NCBI GenBank assembly: GCA_028287765.1
Contig: JAQBPA010000072.1
Coordinates: 1 to 39,484 of the forward strand
Direction: 5' to 3'
DNA: 39,484 bases
Origin: Bacteriovoracaceae bacterium
Lineage (GTDB): Bacteria > Bdellovibrionota > UBA2394
Shown: one piece after another, positions 16,115 to 23,194 of the stretch
How positions within the stretch are numbered: position 1 is the first letter of the stretch
Layout: the number at the start of each line of letters is the position of its first letter
Position numbers and translations under genes: made by a program
Notes under the pieces: generated by a model
Told to the model about the DNA's origin: nothing
The model's input: the letters and a program-made list of their open reading frames with translations, nothing else
Databases searched by the model: none

Positions 16115-16534
16115 TTATCTTCTCTGTCTGAAAAAATCTTGTAGCAAGTCCACAGAACGTTGTGTCAATGGGGAGGTGATTCGGCGATTCTTAGATTTAA
16201 AGTACCCTGGGCCGCGGGAACCGAACTTTTCAGATTTTGTAAGGTAATAGATATTTTTGATACGGCTGAGTTTTGCTGCGGTCCGGCACATGAGGCACGG
16301 CTCTAAAGTGACGAAGAGGTCGCAGCCGGTTAGATATTTAGAATTTAATTTTTTGCACGCTCTCTGGATACAAATCATCTCTGCGTGCGCTAGAAAGGTT
16401 TTCTTCTTTTCGGTTTGATTGTGCGCACGAGCAATGATTTTTCCGTCTTTCATTAAAAGAGCTCCGATCGGAACTTCGCTTCGCTTAAGTGCTTTTTCGG
16501 CTTGCTTTAAAGCAAGCTCGAAGGATTTTTTCAT
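16115..16534 (-). CDS. tadA: tRNA-specific adenosine deaminase
   Basis: The 139-residue zinc-dependent deaminase converts A34 to inosine in the wobble position of tRNA-Arg(ACG). The zinc and proton-shuttle motif is HAEMICI and the second zinc site is EPCLMCRTAAKLS. Also visible are the family starts ALKQAEKALKRSEVPIGALL and NQTEKKKTFLAHAE. Length is slightly short of E. coli TadA at the C-terminus but complete in the core. The stop of ung and this start are adjacent, so the genes are in one operon. A general cytidine or guanine deaminase is less likely given RRITSPLTQRSVDLLQDFF-like C-terminal residues, the typical helix for tRNA binding. Confidence 0.9.
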   Translation of the reverse strand: MKKSFELALKQAEKALKRSEVPIGALLMKDGKIIARAHNQTEKKKTFLAHAEMICIQRACKKLNSKYLTGCDLFVTLEPCLMCRTAAKLSRIKNIYYLTKSEKFGSRGPGYFKSKNRRITSPLTQRSVDLLQDFFRQRR

Positions 16535-17272
16535 TTAGATGATTTTCTGCCAATCGATGGGAGATGATTTAAGTTTTTCTTTTAAAATCGTATTCGTCTT
16601 AGAGAAATGCTTACATCCAAAAAAACCAGCGTGAGCTGAAAGCGGTGACGGATGAGCGGCTTTCAAAACAAAATGTTTTTGTGTATCGATAAGATCCACT
16701 TTCTTTTGCGCAGCCGCTCCCCAAAGTAAAAAAACAATCGGCTTTTCGCGAGCCGAAAGAAAACGAATGATTTTATCGGTGAAAATCTCCCAACCCTGAT
16801 TACGATGCGAAAAGGCTTTTCCTGCTTCGACGGTCAGCACGGTATTTAAAAGAAGTACACCTTGATGAGCCCAGCCCGTGAGATTAGAAACTTTCGGATT
16901 CATTGGAACGCCGATGTCGGAGGAAATTTCCTTATAAATATTTTGCAAACTAGGAGGCTTAGGAAAAGTTTCATTGGGAACAGAAAAGCAAAGCCCGACC
17001 GCCTGATTTTTCCCGTGATAAGGATCTTGCCCAAGAATCACCACTTTAACTTCATCAAAGTCCACAAGCTGAAGTGCTTTCAGAATTCTCTCAGCAGGGG
17101 GATAAATCGTTTTTTTGGCGAGGTACTCAGATTTTAAAAATTTCGTAAGCGATTTGAAGTAAGGTTCATCGACGTCTTTCTCAAGAAGCTTCTGCCAACC
17201 GATGGGAAGATTATGGGGAAATTGCCTGTTATTACTTTGAACGTCTTCGGTGTGTGCACTGGCTGTCGACAT
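16535..17272 (-). CDS. ung: Uracil-DNA glycosylase, family 1
   Basis: The 245-residue base-excision repair enzyme removes uracil from DNA. The water-activating loop is VVILGQDPYHGKNQAVGLCFS, with the catalytic Asp and the Tyr that excludes thymine, and the leucine intercalation/His loop is HPSPLSAHAGFFGCKHF. Residues WQKLLEKDV and LNTVLTVEAGKAFSH are also family-typical. The start ATG at 17272 gives about 20 extra polar residues compared with the core. It is first in an ung-tadA-lipoprotein transcript. Its promoter must lie in the 180-bp gap that also holds two inverted repeats and the toxin-antitoxin promoter on the opposite strand. Confidence 0.97.
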   Translation of the reverse strand: MSTASAHTEDVQSNNRQFPHNLPIGWQKLLEKDVDEPYFKSLTKFLKSEYLAKKTIYPPAERILKALQLVDFDEVKVVILGQDPYHGKNQAVGLCFSVPNETFPKPPSLQNIYKEISSDIGVPMNPKVSNLTGWAHQGVLLLNTVLTVEAGKAFSHRNQGWEIFTDKIIRFLSAREKPIVFLLWGAAAQKKVDLIDTQKHFVLKAAHPSPLSAHAGFFGCKHFSKTNTILKEKLKSSPIDWQKII

Positions 17273-17330
17273 TATTCATTTAGTACTCCCTATAAATTCG
17301 GCGTCAATAATCAGAATGGAGTGAGCAAAA

Positions 17331-17411
17331 GAATGTCGAGTTGGACATTCACTTTATCCAAAATGGCATTAAAACCCTACCCACCACCCGGAATGGAGAT
17401 GGCATCCATTC
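17331..17411. repeat. Two inverted repeats between ung and the toxin-antitoxin operon
   Basis: Direct observation: GAATGTC-N6-GACATTC (17331-17350) and GAATGGA-N7-TCCATTC (17391-17411) are perfect 7-bp inverted repeats sharing the half-site start GAATG. They could be binding sites for a dimeric regulator acting on ung or on the toxin-antitoxin genes. No regulator is identified, and neither repeat is followed by a T-run, so they are not terminators. Confidence 0.45.
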
Positions 17412-17426
17412 AATTCTTAGGGGGTC

Positions 17427-17455
17427 TTGACTTTGCGTACGTTTAAGCGTACGCT
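17427..17455 (+). promoter_or_regulatory. Sigma-70-type promoter with palindromic operator for the toxin-antitoxin pair
   Basis: TTGACT (17427-17432), a 17-bp spacer and TACGCT (17450-17455) form a good -35/-10 pair. A perfect inverted repeat GCGTACG-N6-CGTACGC (17435-17454) sits inside the spacer and over the -10, as expected for an autorepressing antitoxin. The ATG at 17462 is about 7 bp from the -10, so a transcript starting there would be essentially leaderless. Confidence 0.7.
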
Positions 17456-17461
17456 GTGAAT

Positions 17462-17734
17462 ATGGGAATTCCAAAGGTTAAAAACGCTACTCAATTTCGA
17501 GAAACTCTCTACGAAACTCTTAAAAAGGTCGCCGAAGGCGAAACTCACTTAATTACGCAGAAAGAAAGTGAACCCGTGGTCCTTATTTCTCAAAAGGACT
17601 TTAATCGCATGACAGAAGAACGGGAAACACTGCGAGCTATTGCGATAGGAACGTCCGAACTGGACGCAGGCAAGGCGGTCTCTCATCGAGAAGCACTTAG
17701 CCGATTGAAAGCTTTAAAATCGAAATGGAAATAA
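17462..17734 (+). CDS. Phd/YefM-type antitoxin
   Basis: The protein is 90 residues from the ATG at 17462 (the ORF track uses a GTG two codons earlier). The N-terminal part ATQFRETLYETLKKVAEGETHLITQKESEPVVLISQKDF has the Phd/YefM fold pattern: a helix, a beta-hairpin TQKESEPVVLIS and DFNRM. A C-terminal helical tail (AVSHREALSRLKAL) should wrap the toxin. Family knowledge: such proteins bind the operon operator and neutralise a RelE/ParE toxin. The toxin gene overlaps its end by 10 bp. There is no Shine-Dalgarno sequence, consistent with the leaderless promoter layout noted upstream. Confidence 0.87.
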   Translation: MGIPKVKNATQFRETLYETLKKVAEGETHLITQKESEPVVLISQKDFNRMTEERETLRAIAIGTSELDAGKAVSHREALSRLKALKSKWK

Positions 17735-18000
17735 TCTGGTCTCCGTCTTCTCTTCACCGGCTTGAGGAAATAGCGTGCTTCATTGCTCAGGATTCTCCCA
17801 CTCATGCTGTCTTATTTGTGAATACACTGATCGAGTCTGTAGAGCGCCTGAAAGACTTTCCACTGAGTGGAAGCCTTGTTGCCGAAAATCCAGTTTTTCG
17901 ACAAATCGTAGTGCAAGGATATCGAGTTGTTTACCGGCAAAAAGAAAAAGTTATCGAAATAGTGACTGTCATTTCTCCCGGATTAAATACTAAATTTTAG
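17725..18000 (+). CDS. RelE/ParE-family toxin
   Basis: The 91-residue small protein has the ParE/RelE pattern: IIWSPSSLHRLEEIACFIAQDSP, ERLKDFPLSG, FRQIVVQGYRVVYRQKEKVIEIVTV. ParE-type proteins poison DNA gyrase, whereas RelE-type ones cleave mRNA. The absence of clear RelE catalytic basic/His residues and the helical hairpin N-terminus favour ParE, but this is not certain. The gene starts inside the end of the antitoxin gene (10-bp overlap), the normal translationally coupled order. The pair lies about 540 bp upstream of tRNA-Ala and its attachment-site-like repeats, suggesting acquisition by transfer. Confidence 0.87.
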   Translation: MEIIWSPSSLHRLEEIACFIAQDSPTHAVLFVNTLIESVERLKDFPLSGSLVAENPVFRQIVVQGYRVVYRQKEKVIEIVTVISPGLNTKF

Positions 18001-18008
18001 TAAAAATT

Positions 18009-18293
18009 TCATTTTAAAAATGATCCCTTGAATGTACGAACGCCGATAAATTTGTCTGGCACCACCCATACGAGAATAATTAAAAAAACGAAAACTGCGA
18101 TCAATGAAATTTTTGCATATTTCTTCAGGGAACCATCTTCATTTGTTGCAAAATTAAACCAACTGCCCTCGCCATCTTTTCGCCACTTCGCCATTCTTGT
18201 ATCGGGCCCCGATTTTAAAAATGGAACTAAGATCACAATAATGCCAAGTCCAATCGTGAAGCCCAAACGCGAAAAGGTCGAAAAATCTATCAT
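18009..18293 (-). CDS. Hypothetical small membrane protein
   Basis: No family was recognised in these 94 residues. Two hydrophobic helices are visible: LGFTIGLGIIVILVPFL near the start and ISLIAVFVFLIILVWVV near residue 70, joined by a polar loop with WRKDGEGSWFNF. A short basic tail follows (GVRTFKGSFLK). The protein probably sits in the inner membrane with both ends on the same side. The start ATG has a weak AAGAG upstream. The antisense ORF at 18028-18315 is its shadow. It ends 8 bp from the convergent toxin gene. Confidence 0.6.
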   Translation of the reverse strand: MIDFSTFSRLGFTIGLGIIVILVPFLKSGPDTRMAKWRKDGEGSWFNFATNEDGSLKKYAKISLIAVFVFLIILVWVVPDKFIGVRTFKGSFLK

Positions 18294-18409
18294 CTCTTAT
18301 TTCATCATAAATTAGCAGGAACCTTCTACAAGGGTTAGTTCATTGCGATATGGAGGGGAGCTTCCGCCAGACCGCTTTTGAAGCTTTTTGAAATGAAGGG
18401 GCCGTAGCC

Positions 18410-18449
18410 GTGCACCCAGAAGGGTGCACCTGTGCGCCGGATGGCGCAC
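18410..18449. repeat. Twin stem-loops upstream of tRNA-Ala
   Basis: Two perfect hairpins lie 2 bp apart: GTGCACCC-AGAA-GGGTGCAC (18410-18429) and GTGCGCC-GGAT-GGCGCAC (18432-18449). Each has a 4-nt loop. Neither is followed by a T-run. They lie in the otherwise empty 18294-18537 stretch, about 90 bp before the tRNA. They could be a structured RNA, a protein-binding site or a recombination/repeat unit; the sequence does not decide. Confidence 0.6.
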
Positions 18450-18479
18450 CAAACAAACAGGGGGAGTCTCCCAACGCGA

Positions 18480-18510
18480 TTGGAATAAAATCCTTTGTCA
18501 CTTTTATAAT
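18480..18510 (+). promoter_or_regulatory. Probable tRNA-Ala promoter
   Basis: A consensus -10 TATAAT (18505-18510) lies 27 bp before the mature tRNA 5' end. The best -35 is TTGGAA at 18480-18485 with a long 19-bp spacer. TTGTCA at 18495-18500 is too close to serve that -10. Confidence 0.45.
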
Positions 18511-18537
18511 ACTTCCGCTAATTATAGAAACAGTCAT

Positions 18538-18613
<76 letters not shown>

Positions 18614-18734
18614 AGTTTACTTATCAACTCCCGTCGAGCTTAACTTACATTTAAAGAGAATCCGTGAGCCTAGGCACGATCGATCTATCTTATTTATCTT
18701 GTTCCACAAGATGTGGACAGCGCCAATCGCTACC

Positions 18735-18769
18735 GCGATCGTCGAGTTCGATCCCGACCAGCTCCACCA
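18735..18769 (+). repeat. tRNA-Ala 3'-end copy, attachment-site-like (copy 2)
   Basis: Positions 18745-18769 repeat the last 25 nt of tRNA-Ala with one mismatch. GCGATCG just upstream is shared with copy 3 but not with the tRNA. Bases after the CCA also resemble those after the real tRNA (GTTTACCCATCAACTC against GTTTACTTATCAACTC), so this is a diverged duplication of the tRNA end and flank. The surrounding 18614-18884 stretch holds nothing else I can identify. Confidence 0.8.
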
Positions 18770-18884
18770 GTTTACCCATCAACTCTCGTTCAGCTAACAT
18801 CCTCGGCTCAATGGAAAAAATAATGAAAGTCATAAATTTTTCACCTTTTTGCGCAATGTTGAGACTTCTGATAGTCATAACTCG

Positions 18885-19130
18885 ATGAAAAAATTTGGAA
18901 ATATTTTTGAAAAATTACCAGCGTCGATTCCAGAAGAGATTTTTGAAACAATTGTTGAATCAAAAACTGTCAAGATAGAGCGAATTATTTCGAAGGGGCA
19001 TGCAACTCCGCAAAGCGATTGGTATGATCAGGATAAAAATGAATGGGTAATGGTCATTAAGGGTGCCGCGCGTCATCGTCAAAATAGATTCAGAACAGGA
19101 ATTAAGAGCATTCATCGCCTAGGCCTTTGA
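18885..19130 (+). pseudogene. Truncated cupin-domain protein
   Basis: Residues from the ATG at 18885 match the N-terminal half of small stand-alone cupins: FEKLPASIPEEIFETIVES, IERIISKGHATPQSDWYDQ, NEWVMVIKGAA. After this point a complete cupin would continue with an acidic strand, PGD and an IPAHxxH-type metal motif. Instead the frame runs RHRQNRFRTGIKSIHRLGL and stops, giving about 81 residues instead of roughly 105-110. Half of the barrel and one metal-binding motif are therefore missing. The +1 frame at the same place reads RVIVKIDSEQELRAFIA before a stop, which looks like the end of a different gene, so a deletion junction is plausible. It lies between two tRNA-end repeats. Confidence 0.7.
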
Positions 19131-19979
19131 TCAGCCCTCTTCGCCTGGTTCTGAGAAATTAATAAACTGAACCTTGGGATTCTTTTTCAGCTCAAAAGTG
19201 ACGATCGCGTGAATGGCTGAAACGGGGCGATCTTTTTTCTTTGCATCATCCTCATGAGGATCTGTCGCTTCTTCAGCGACAAGATAAATTGATTTTTCCA
19301 CCGTGTCGCCACGCACATCTTGCGACAGCAAAAAAGTAGTTGGAGTTTTCTCCTTATATTGCATTCTCATCCACTCGGAAAACGCTCTAGCGGCAGAACT
19401 TGATTTCGGATCGTTTGGATTTCTTGAGTCCTTATTGTCGATATTTTGAAGAGCCTCATAGTAAAGTTGATAAGCCAATTTGGTCGAGCCAACAGCAGTC
19501 CTATTTTTATCATCGTACTCGATCACATCTGACGCGGGATCAGACCAAATGCCTTCATGCCCAGTTTTAATTTCACCCTTGTCATCCACGCGAATGGATC
19601 GAGCGAAGTAACTGGTATTTCCATCGCGATCTTTATAGTTTTGAAAAAATACAAAAAATCGACCTGAACGTTGATCGAACTTGGTTGCTCGCTTGAGACC
19701 GCCAATGTCTGTAAAATTAATCGGTCTCAAGGAAATAAATTCTCCGTTGTAAATGGCGATCGGCGATCCAATAAGTTTACCTTGCTTGCTCATAATTTTT
19801 TGTGATTCGTCTTTGAAAGCCGCTATAAATGCGCTCTCTGCCGCCTTGGTTTCCGATTTGTAATCCAAATTTGGGACGAAATCGTTTGCCGCTTTCTTTT
19901 CCTGAGCAGCCAAAGGTTGCACGGCCATTGTTAAAAAGATCGCGAAGTGAGCTAGGGAATTAAAAAATATATTCTTCAT
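19131..19979 (-). CDS. Secreted protein of unknown function
   Basis: The 282 residues start with a clear Sec signal peptide (MKN start, AHFAIFLTMAVQPLAAQ, cleavage probably after LAAQ or nearby). The mature protein is hydrophilic with no domain I recognise. Features include a beta-rich middle (RSGRFFVFFQNYKDRDG, YFARSIRVDDKGEIK) and an acidic C-terminal part (EEATDPHEDDAKKKDRP). It is predicted periplasmic or exported. It abuts the truncated cupin tail to tail without spacing, which is unusual and again suggests rearrangement. It lies inside the stretch bounded by tRNA-Ala 3'-end copies 2 and 3, so it is probably island cargo. Confidence 0.65.
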   Translation of the reverse strand: MKNIFFNSLAHFAIFLTMAVQPLAAQEKKAANDFVPNLDYKSETKAAESAFIAAFKDESQKIMSKQGKLIGSPIAIYNGEFISLRPINFTDIGGLKRATKFDQRSGRFFVFFQNYKDRDGNTSYFARSIRVDDKGEIKTGHEGIWSDPASDVIEYDDKNRTAVGSTKLAYQLYYEALQNIDNKDSRNPNDPKSSSAARAFSEWMRMQYKEKTPTTFLLSQDVRGDTVEKSIYLVAEEATDPHEDDAKKKDRPVSAIHAIVTFELKKNPKVQFINFSEPGEEG

Positions 19980-20007
19980 AAAGGGTCTCCAAGATTGCAG
20001 TTAGCAG

Positions 20008-20829
20008 ATGGCGGCGAAAATTGCCTTCTCTGTACAAGAGATTACGAAGGGATGCAATACGCTGTCGGTTCGTTTCAGCCTCCCTTGCTCCTTGAGGGAT
20101 TTATCGGTATTTAAAGCCATGCTGCGAGTTCTAATTTGGCGACTATGCTTTGAAGTTCTCAGCCTATTAAAGGCTTTTGGCTTAAAGGGAAAAACTTCTT
20201 ACTATTTTGCTTTTGGCGGGAATCTCGATCCAAGTGTCCTAGAGCGCCGGAGAATTAGTGTTGCTTCGCGAGAGATCGCATTACTTTCTGATCACGAGAT
20301 AAAATTCAACCACGAGGTCCCCTTTGAAGGGGTCGGTTTCGCCTCAGTAGAATCGAAAAAAGGATCGGAAGTCCCCGGTATGATTCTTGAGATATCGAAA
20401 ATCGATGAGTGGAGAATGGATTACTTTGAAGGCTGCCTCATTTTCAATAGATATCGCAAGAGTAGAACACAAATCGGCACCAAGAGGGTTTTTTATTATT
20501 TTTCTGGACGGCCTCTTGAGGGATTGAAGCCAACAACGGATTATTTGAAAAAAATCCTCGCAGGTTATCGACTTTTTTTGAACGAAGATTCAACGATCAT
20601 AAAGAAGCTCCTAACAGTTGAGTCAGTTCAAAATATGATAATCAAGCGCCCTCCCAGATTTCTTATCATAAATTATAATTGTCTCGGTTCAAGGTTTCGA
20701 TCGGTTCTGGAATGGTACGACTCGCAATGTATGAAGCTGTTTGTTTTCTTTATTTTTCGACCGTCTGTTTTTCAGAAATGGCTTCCGTTCAGTTTTCCTG
20801 ATGCCGATGCAGAATTGTTAAAGAAATAG
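20008..20829 (+). CDS. Gamma-glutamylcyclotransferase-like (AIG2-fold) protein
   Basis: In 273 residues the core from about 65 to 190 has the GGCT pattern: TSYYFAFGGNLDPSVLERR (the substrate-binding YxxYGSN loop in variant form, FAFGGN), PFEGVGFASVESKKG, VPGMILEISK, the catalytic-type Glu in DYFEGCLIFNRYRK, and GLKPTTDYLKKILAGY. Family knowledge: these enzymes cleave gamma-glutamyl amides to 5-oxoproline, but many members have unknown substrates. The first 60 residues contain a hydrophobic helix (LRVLIWRLCFEVLSLLKAF); an internal ATG at about 20119 could be the true start. The C-terminal 80 residues (FIFRPSVFQKWLPF) are outside the core and unrecognised. It is likely island cargo. Confidence 0.7.
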   Translation: MAAKIAFSVQEITKGCNTLSVRFSLPCSLRDLSVFKAMLRVLIWRLCFEVLSLLKAFGLKGKTSYYFAFGGNLDPSVLERRRISVASREIALLSDHEIKFNHEVPFEGVGFASVESKKGSEVPGMILEISKIDEWRMDYFEGCLIFNRYRKSRTQIGTKRVFYYFSGRPLEGLKPTTDYLKKILAGYRLFLNEDSTIIKKLLTVESVQNMIIKRPPRFLIINYNCLGSRFRSVLEWYDSQCMKLFVFFIFRPSVFQKWLPFSFPDADAELLKK

Positions 20830-20933
20830 CTATTTGGCATCTGTTAGTGATCTCGAAAACTCAAGCGAGGGCAGCACTCGTTGATATTGCATGACCGCCT
20901 TATTTTTCGGGATGCGCGGTAGCGTGCAAGCAT

Positions 20934-20968
20934 GCGATCGCTGAGTTCGATCCTGACCAGCTCCACCA
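20934..20968 (+). repeat. tRNA-Ala 3'-end copy, attachment-site-like (copy 3)
   Basis: Positions 20944-20968 are an exact 25-nt repeat of the tRNA-Ala 3' end including CCA. The upstream GCGATCG matches copy 2. The T-stem cannot pair here, so this is not a second tRNA. It is the expected footprint of site-specific integration into the tRNA gene and bounds a 2.2-kb segment with copy 2. The rest of 20830-21005 holds no gene. Confidence 0.8.
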
Positions 20969-21005
20969 TTTAAACTCACCCGCTCTTTTCAGCGTAAAGT
21001 TGATT

Positions 21006-21224
21006 TCAATGCCTACTCATAGATTTCAATGCCTTCTCATAATCGGCACGTCTCTCGGGTGTTGAAATCATTTGAAAGGCGTGTTGAAGGAGTTCGGATT
21101 TTCTTTTCCGTTCATCAGTACTTTCAATTGAATCCAATTCTTCAGTCCGCTCGTTATAAGCTGTCTGAATTTCGAGCGACGTCGCTTCTCTTGAAACCTT
21201 TAAAATCCCGTATGCATTGATCAT
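21006..21224 (-). CDS. Small J-domain-like protein lacking HPD
   Basis: The 72 residues follow the DnaJ J-domain pattern: NAYGILKVSREATSLEIQTAY (helices I and II), KSELLQHAFQMISTPERRADYEKAL (helix III and the end motif corresponding to LSDPxxRxxYD). The HPD tripeptide that stimulates the DnaK ATPase is missing; the loop reads ERTEELDSIESTDER. It therefore probably does not activate DnaK normally and may be a regulatory or structural J-like protein. The start is supported by an excellent ribosome-binding site AAGGAGAA, 6-8 bp upstream. It is a stand-alone gene just outside the third tRNA-end repeat. The 317 bp upstream, to the protease gene, show no further gene. Confidence 0.7.
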   Translation of the reverse strand: MINAYGILKVSREATSLEIQTAYNERTEELDSIESTDERKRKSELLQHAFQMISTPERRADYEKALKSMSRH

Positions 21225-21541
21225 ATTGCATTCTCCTTATTAAGTAGGTTTAGGTGCTAACGTTTACGATATTACGGATGTGACCCTTTCCGTTACTAGA
21301 AAATGAAATCCGCAAGGTTTTGCTCGAAAGAAGTTTGATATTCCCACCGTTTTTTTGTCAGCTTCGCCTTCCTTTCAAATTATTTTTTCGGTCAGAAGCG
21401 CTGCAGCAATTTCCCAGAACATTGTATTAATTCATTTAATTTTTCATCGATGAATCATTTGCGGTTTTGACTAGATGTTCCAACGCACCGGCCTCAAGAC
21501 GACTTTCTTTCTTACGTTCAGAATAAATATGGGGGTAGTTG

Positions 21542-22915
21542 ATGCGGGGTTTAATCGATAGTACAAAAATACTGCTATTTTTTATTTGCCAATTGAGCTT
21601 TCTTATCGCCGCTCCAAATCAGGCTTCGAAAAAGCCTTGGACGGTTCTTGTTTATCTAAATGCTGATAATAATTTAGAAGACGATGGTTACAACGATCTT
21701 CGTGAAATGGAGCGAGTGGGCTCTAGTGAAAAACTGAACGTCGTCGTTCAATTCGCTGGTGTAGTTCCGGCTGGAACCGAGCGAATCTATGTCGAAAAAG
21801 CGACAGGAAGTTATTTAGCTGATCTTCATACCTACCAGTCAAAGAATGTCGAAGTTCTCCCTCCGCTAGATATGGGAGATGCAAAAACCTTTGTAGATTT
21901 TGTGACCTGGGGAATGGATAACTATCCTGCCGATAATTATATGGTGATCATGTGGAATCATGGATCGGGTTGGGACAAAGATGCGGAGTCATCTTTGATT
22001 AAAGGGATTTCGTATGATGATTCCACCGGCAATCATATTACGACCAATCAACTTGCAGATGCGCTCGATCAAATTACTTCCGTCTCCGGCAATCGAATTA
22101 ATGTGCTTGCGATGGATGCTTGTCTGATGAGTATGTACGAAGTCGCCGATTCTCTTGCGGGAATGACGGACTATTTGGTTGCCTCAGAAGAAACGATTCC
22201 CGGAAATGGTTATCCTTACGACGATCTTCTCAAAATTTTTGTCGATAACGATGTCGTGACCTCGGAAGCTCTCGCGCGACATTTAGTGAACGTTTATGGA
22301 AAAAGTTATGAAGTCGGAGGGTCGCAAAATCATTCGAATAGTTCAGATGAATTTCACTCTGCACCTCAGGTTACTTTGGCTGCGATCAATCTTTCTCGCT
22401 TGGAACTTGTGAAACGTCGGCTCGGTCGATGGATTAATGCACTGAAAACAAATCAAGTTTCTAATGAAGTCTTACTAAAGGCCGTAAAAAAAACCACGAC
22501 TTACGAAGACTCGAGATATAAAGATCTCGGTGATTTCGTAAAACATATTCTAGAAGCCACGACTCAAAGTGACCCGGCGGGAGGTCAGCCGGAGAGATCT
22601 TCTGGCGGTTTAGTGGGAGCAAGTTTGTCTTTATTAAAGTCCGTTCAAGAAGCCGTGATCGCAAATTATAATAGTCCGAGATTTGTAAGATCGACCGGGA
22701 TTTCAATTTATATTCCATATGAATACGGATCGAGTTCTTGGAATGATAAATACAGTACTAAAAAGAAAGAATATTTAAAACTTAAGTGGGCAAAGACAAC
22801 CGATTGGGCGAGCTTTTTAGATGGCCTTTTCCCGATGCCAGTTACTACAGCCTTCGGAAGCACAAATGCTGGCGATGTTCCCCCAGTATTTCATATTCCA
22901 TATGATCTCGAGTGA
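21542..22915 (+). CDS. Secreted clostripain-family (C11) cysteine protease
   Basis: The 457-residue protein (ATG at 21542; the track uses the preceding TTG) has a Sec signal peptide (STKILLFFICQLSFLIAAP). The caspase-like fold follows: PWTVLVYLNADNNLEDDGYND, the catalytic His in VIMWNHGSGW and the catalytic Cys in VLAMDACLMSMYEVA, then YLVASEETIPGNGYPYDDLL. Family knowledge: C11 peptidases cleave after Arg or Lys and are often self-activated and exported; targets here are unknown. The ribosome-binding site is GGGGGT upstream. The gene stands alone and is closed by a strong terminator. Confidence 0.92.
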   Translation: MRGLIDSTKILLFFICQLSFLIAAPNQASKKPWTVLVYLNADNNLEDDGYNDLREMERVGSSEKLNVVVQFAGVVPAGTERIYVEKATGSYLADLHTYQSKNVEVLPPLDMGDAKTFVDFVTWGMDNYPADNYMVIMWNHGSGWDKDAESSLIKGISYDDSTGNHITTNQLADALDQITSVSGNRINVLAMDACLMSMYEVADSLAGMTDYLVASEETIPGNGYPYDDLLKIFVDNDVVTSEALARHLVNVYGKSYEVGGSQNHSNSSDEFHSAPQVTLAAINLSRLELVKRRLGRWINALKTNQVSNEVLLKAVKKTTTYEDSRYKDLGDFVKHILEATTQSDPAGGQPERSSGGLVGASLSLLKSVQEAVIANYNSPRFVRSTGISIYIPYEYGSSSWNDKYSTKKKEYLKLKWAKTTDWASFLDGLFPMPVTTAFGSTNAGDVPPVFHIPYDLE

Positions 22916-22943
22916 TCCCGCCATTTTCTAGAGCGTAAAATTA

Positions 22944-22979
22944 AAAACCCCGGTGGGATCCACCGGGGTTTTCTTTTTC
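22944..22979 (+). terminator. Rho-independent terminator after the C11 protease gene
   Basis: A perfect 13-bp stem AAAACCCCGGTGG/CCACCGGGGTTTT with a 3-nt GAT loop (22944-22972) is followed by CTTTTTC. It lies 28 bp after the protease stop. Confidence 0.92.
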
Positions 22980-23165
22980 AATTTTCTGAGCGACCTTTGG
23001 GAGGGGATAAAGGGTTTTAAGGGTCGGCCGCTCAAAAAAACTTAATAAATTATGATCTATTAATAATCCCAAAATCGCCGATTGCAAGATAAAAACTTAC
23101 GACCTTTGTTAGAGAAAAAAAAATGTAAAAATTACATACTTTTATGACGATCGTCTCACAAATTT

Positions 23166-23191
23166 GGGTAAAAAATACCCGGTTTTTGCTT
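23166..23191. terminator. Weak hairpin with T-rich tail between the protease and the response regulator
   Basis: GGGTA-AAAAA-TACCC (23166-23180) is followed on the plus strand by GGTTTTTGCTTTTTTT. It sits just beyond the 3' end of the minus-strand response regulator gene and might act as a terminator, but the stem is only 5 bp. The remaining 22980-23165 is AT-rich with nothing else recognised. Confidence 0.3.
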
Positions 23192-23194
23192 TTT

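Noticed and set aside
20944-20968. A second tRNA-Ala gene
   Set aside because: Only the 3' end is present; the T-stem does not pair and there is no D- or anticodon arm upstream.
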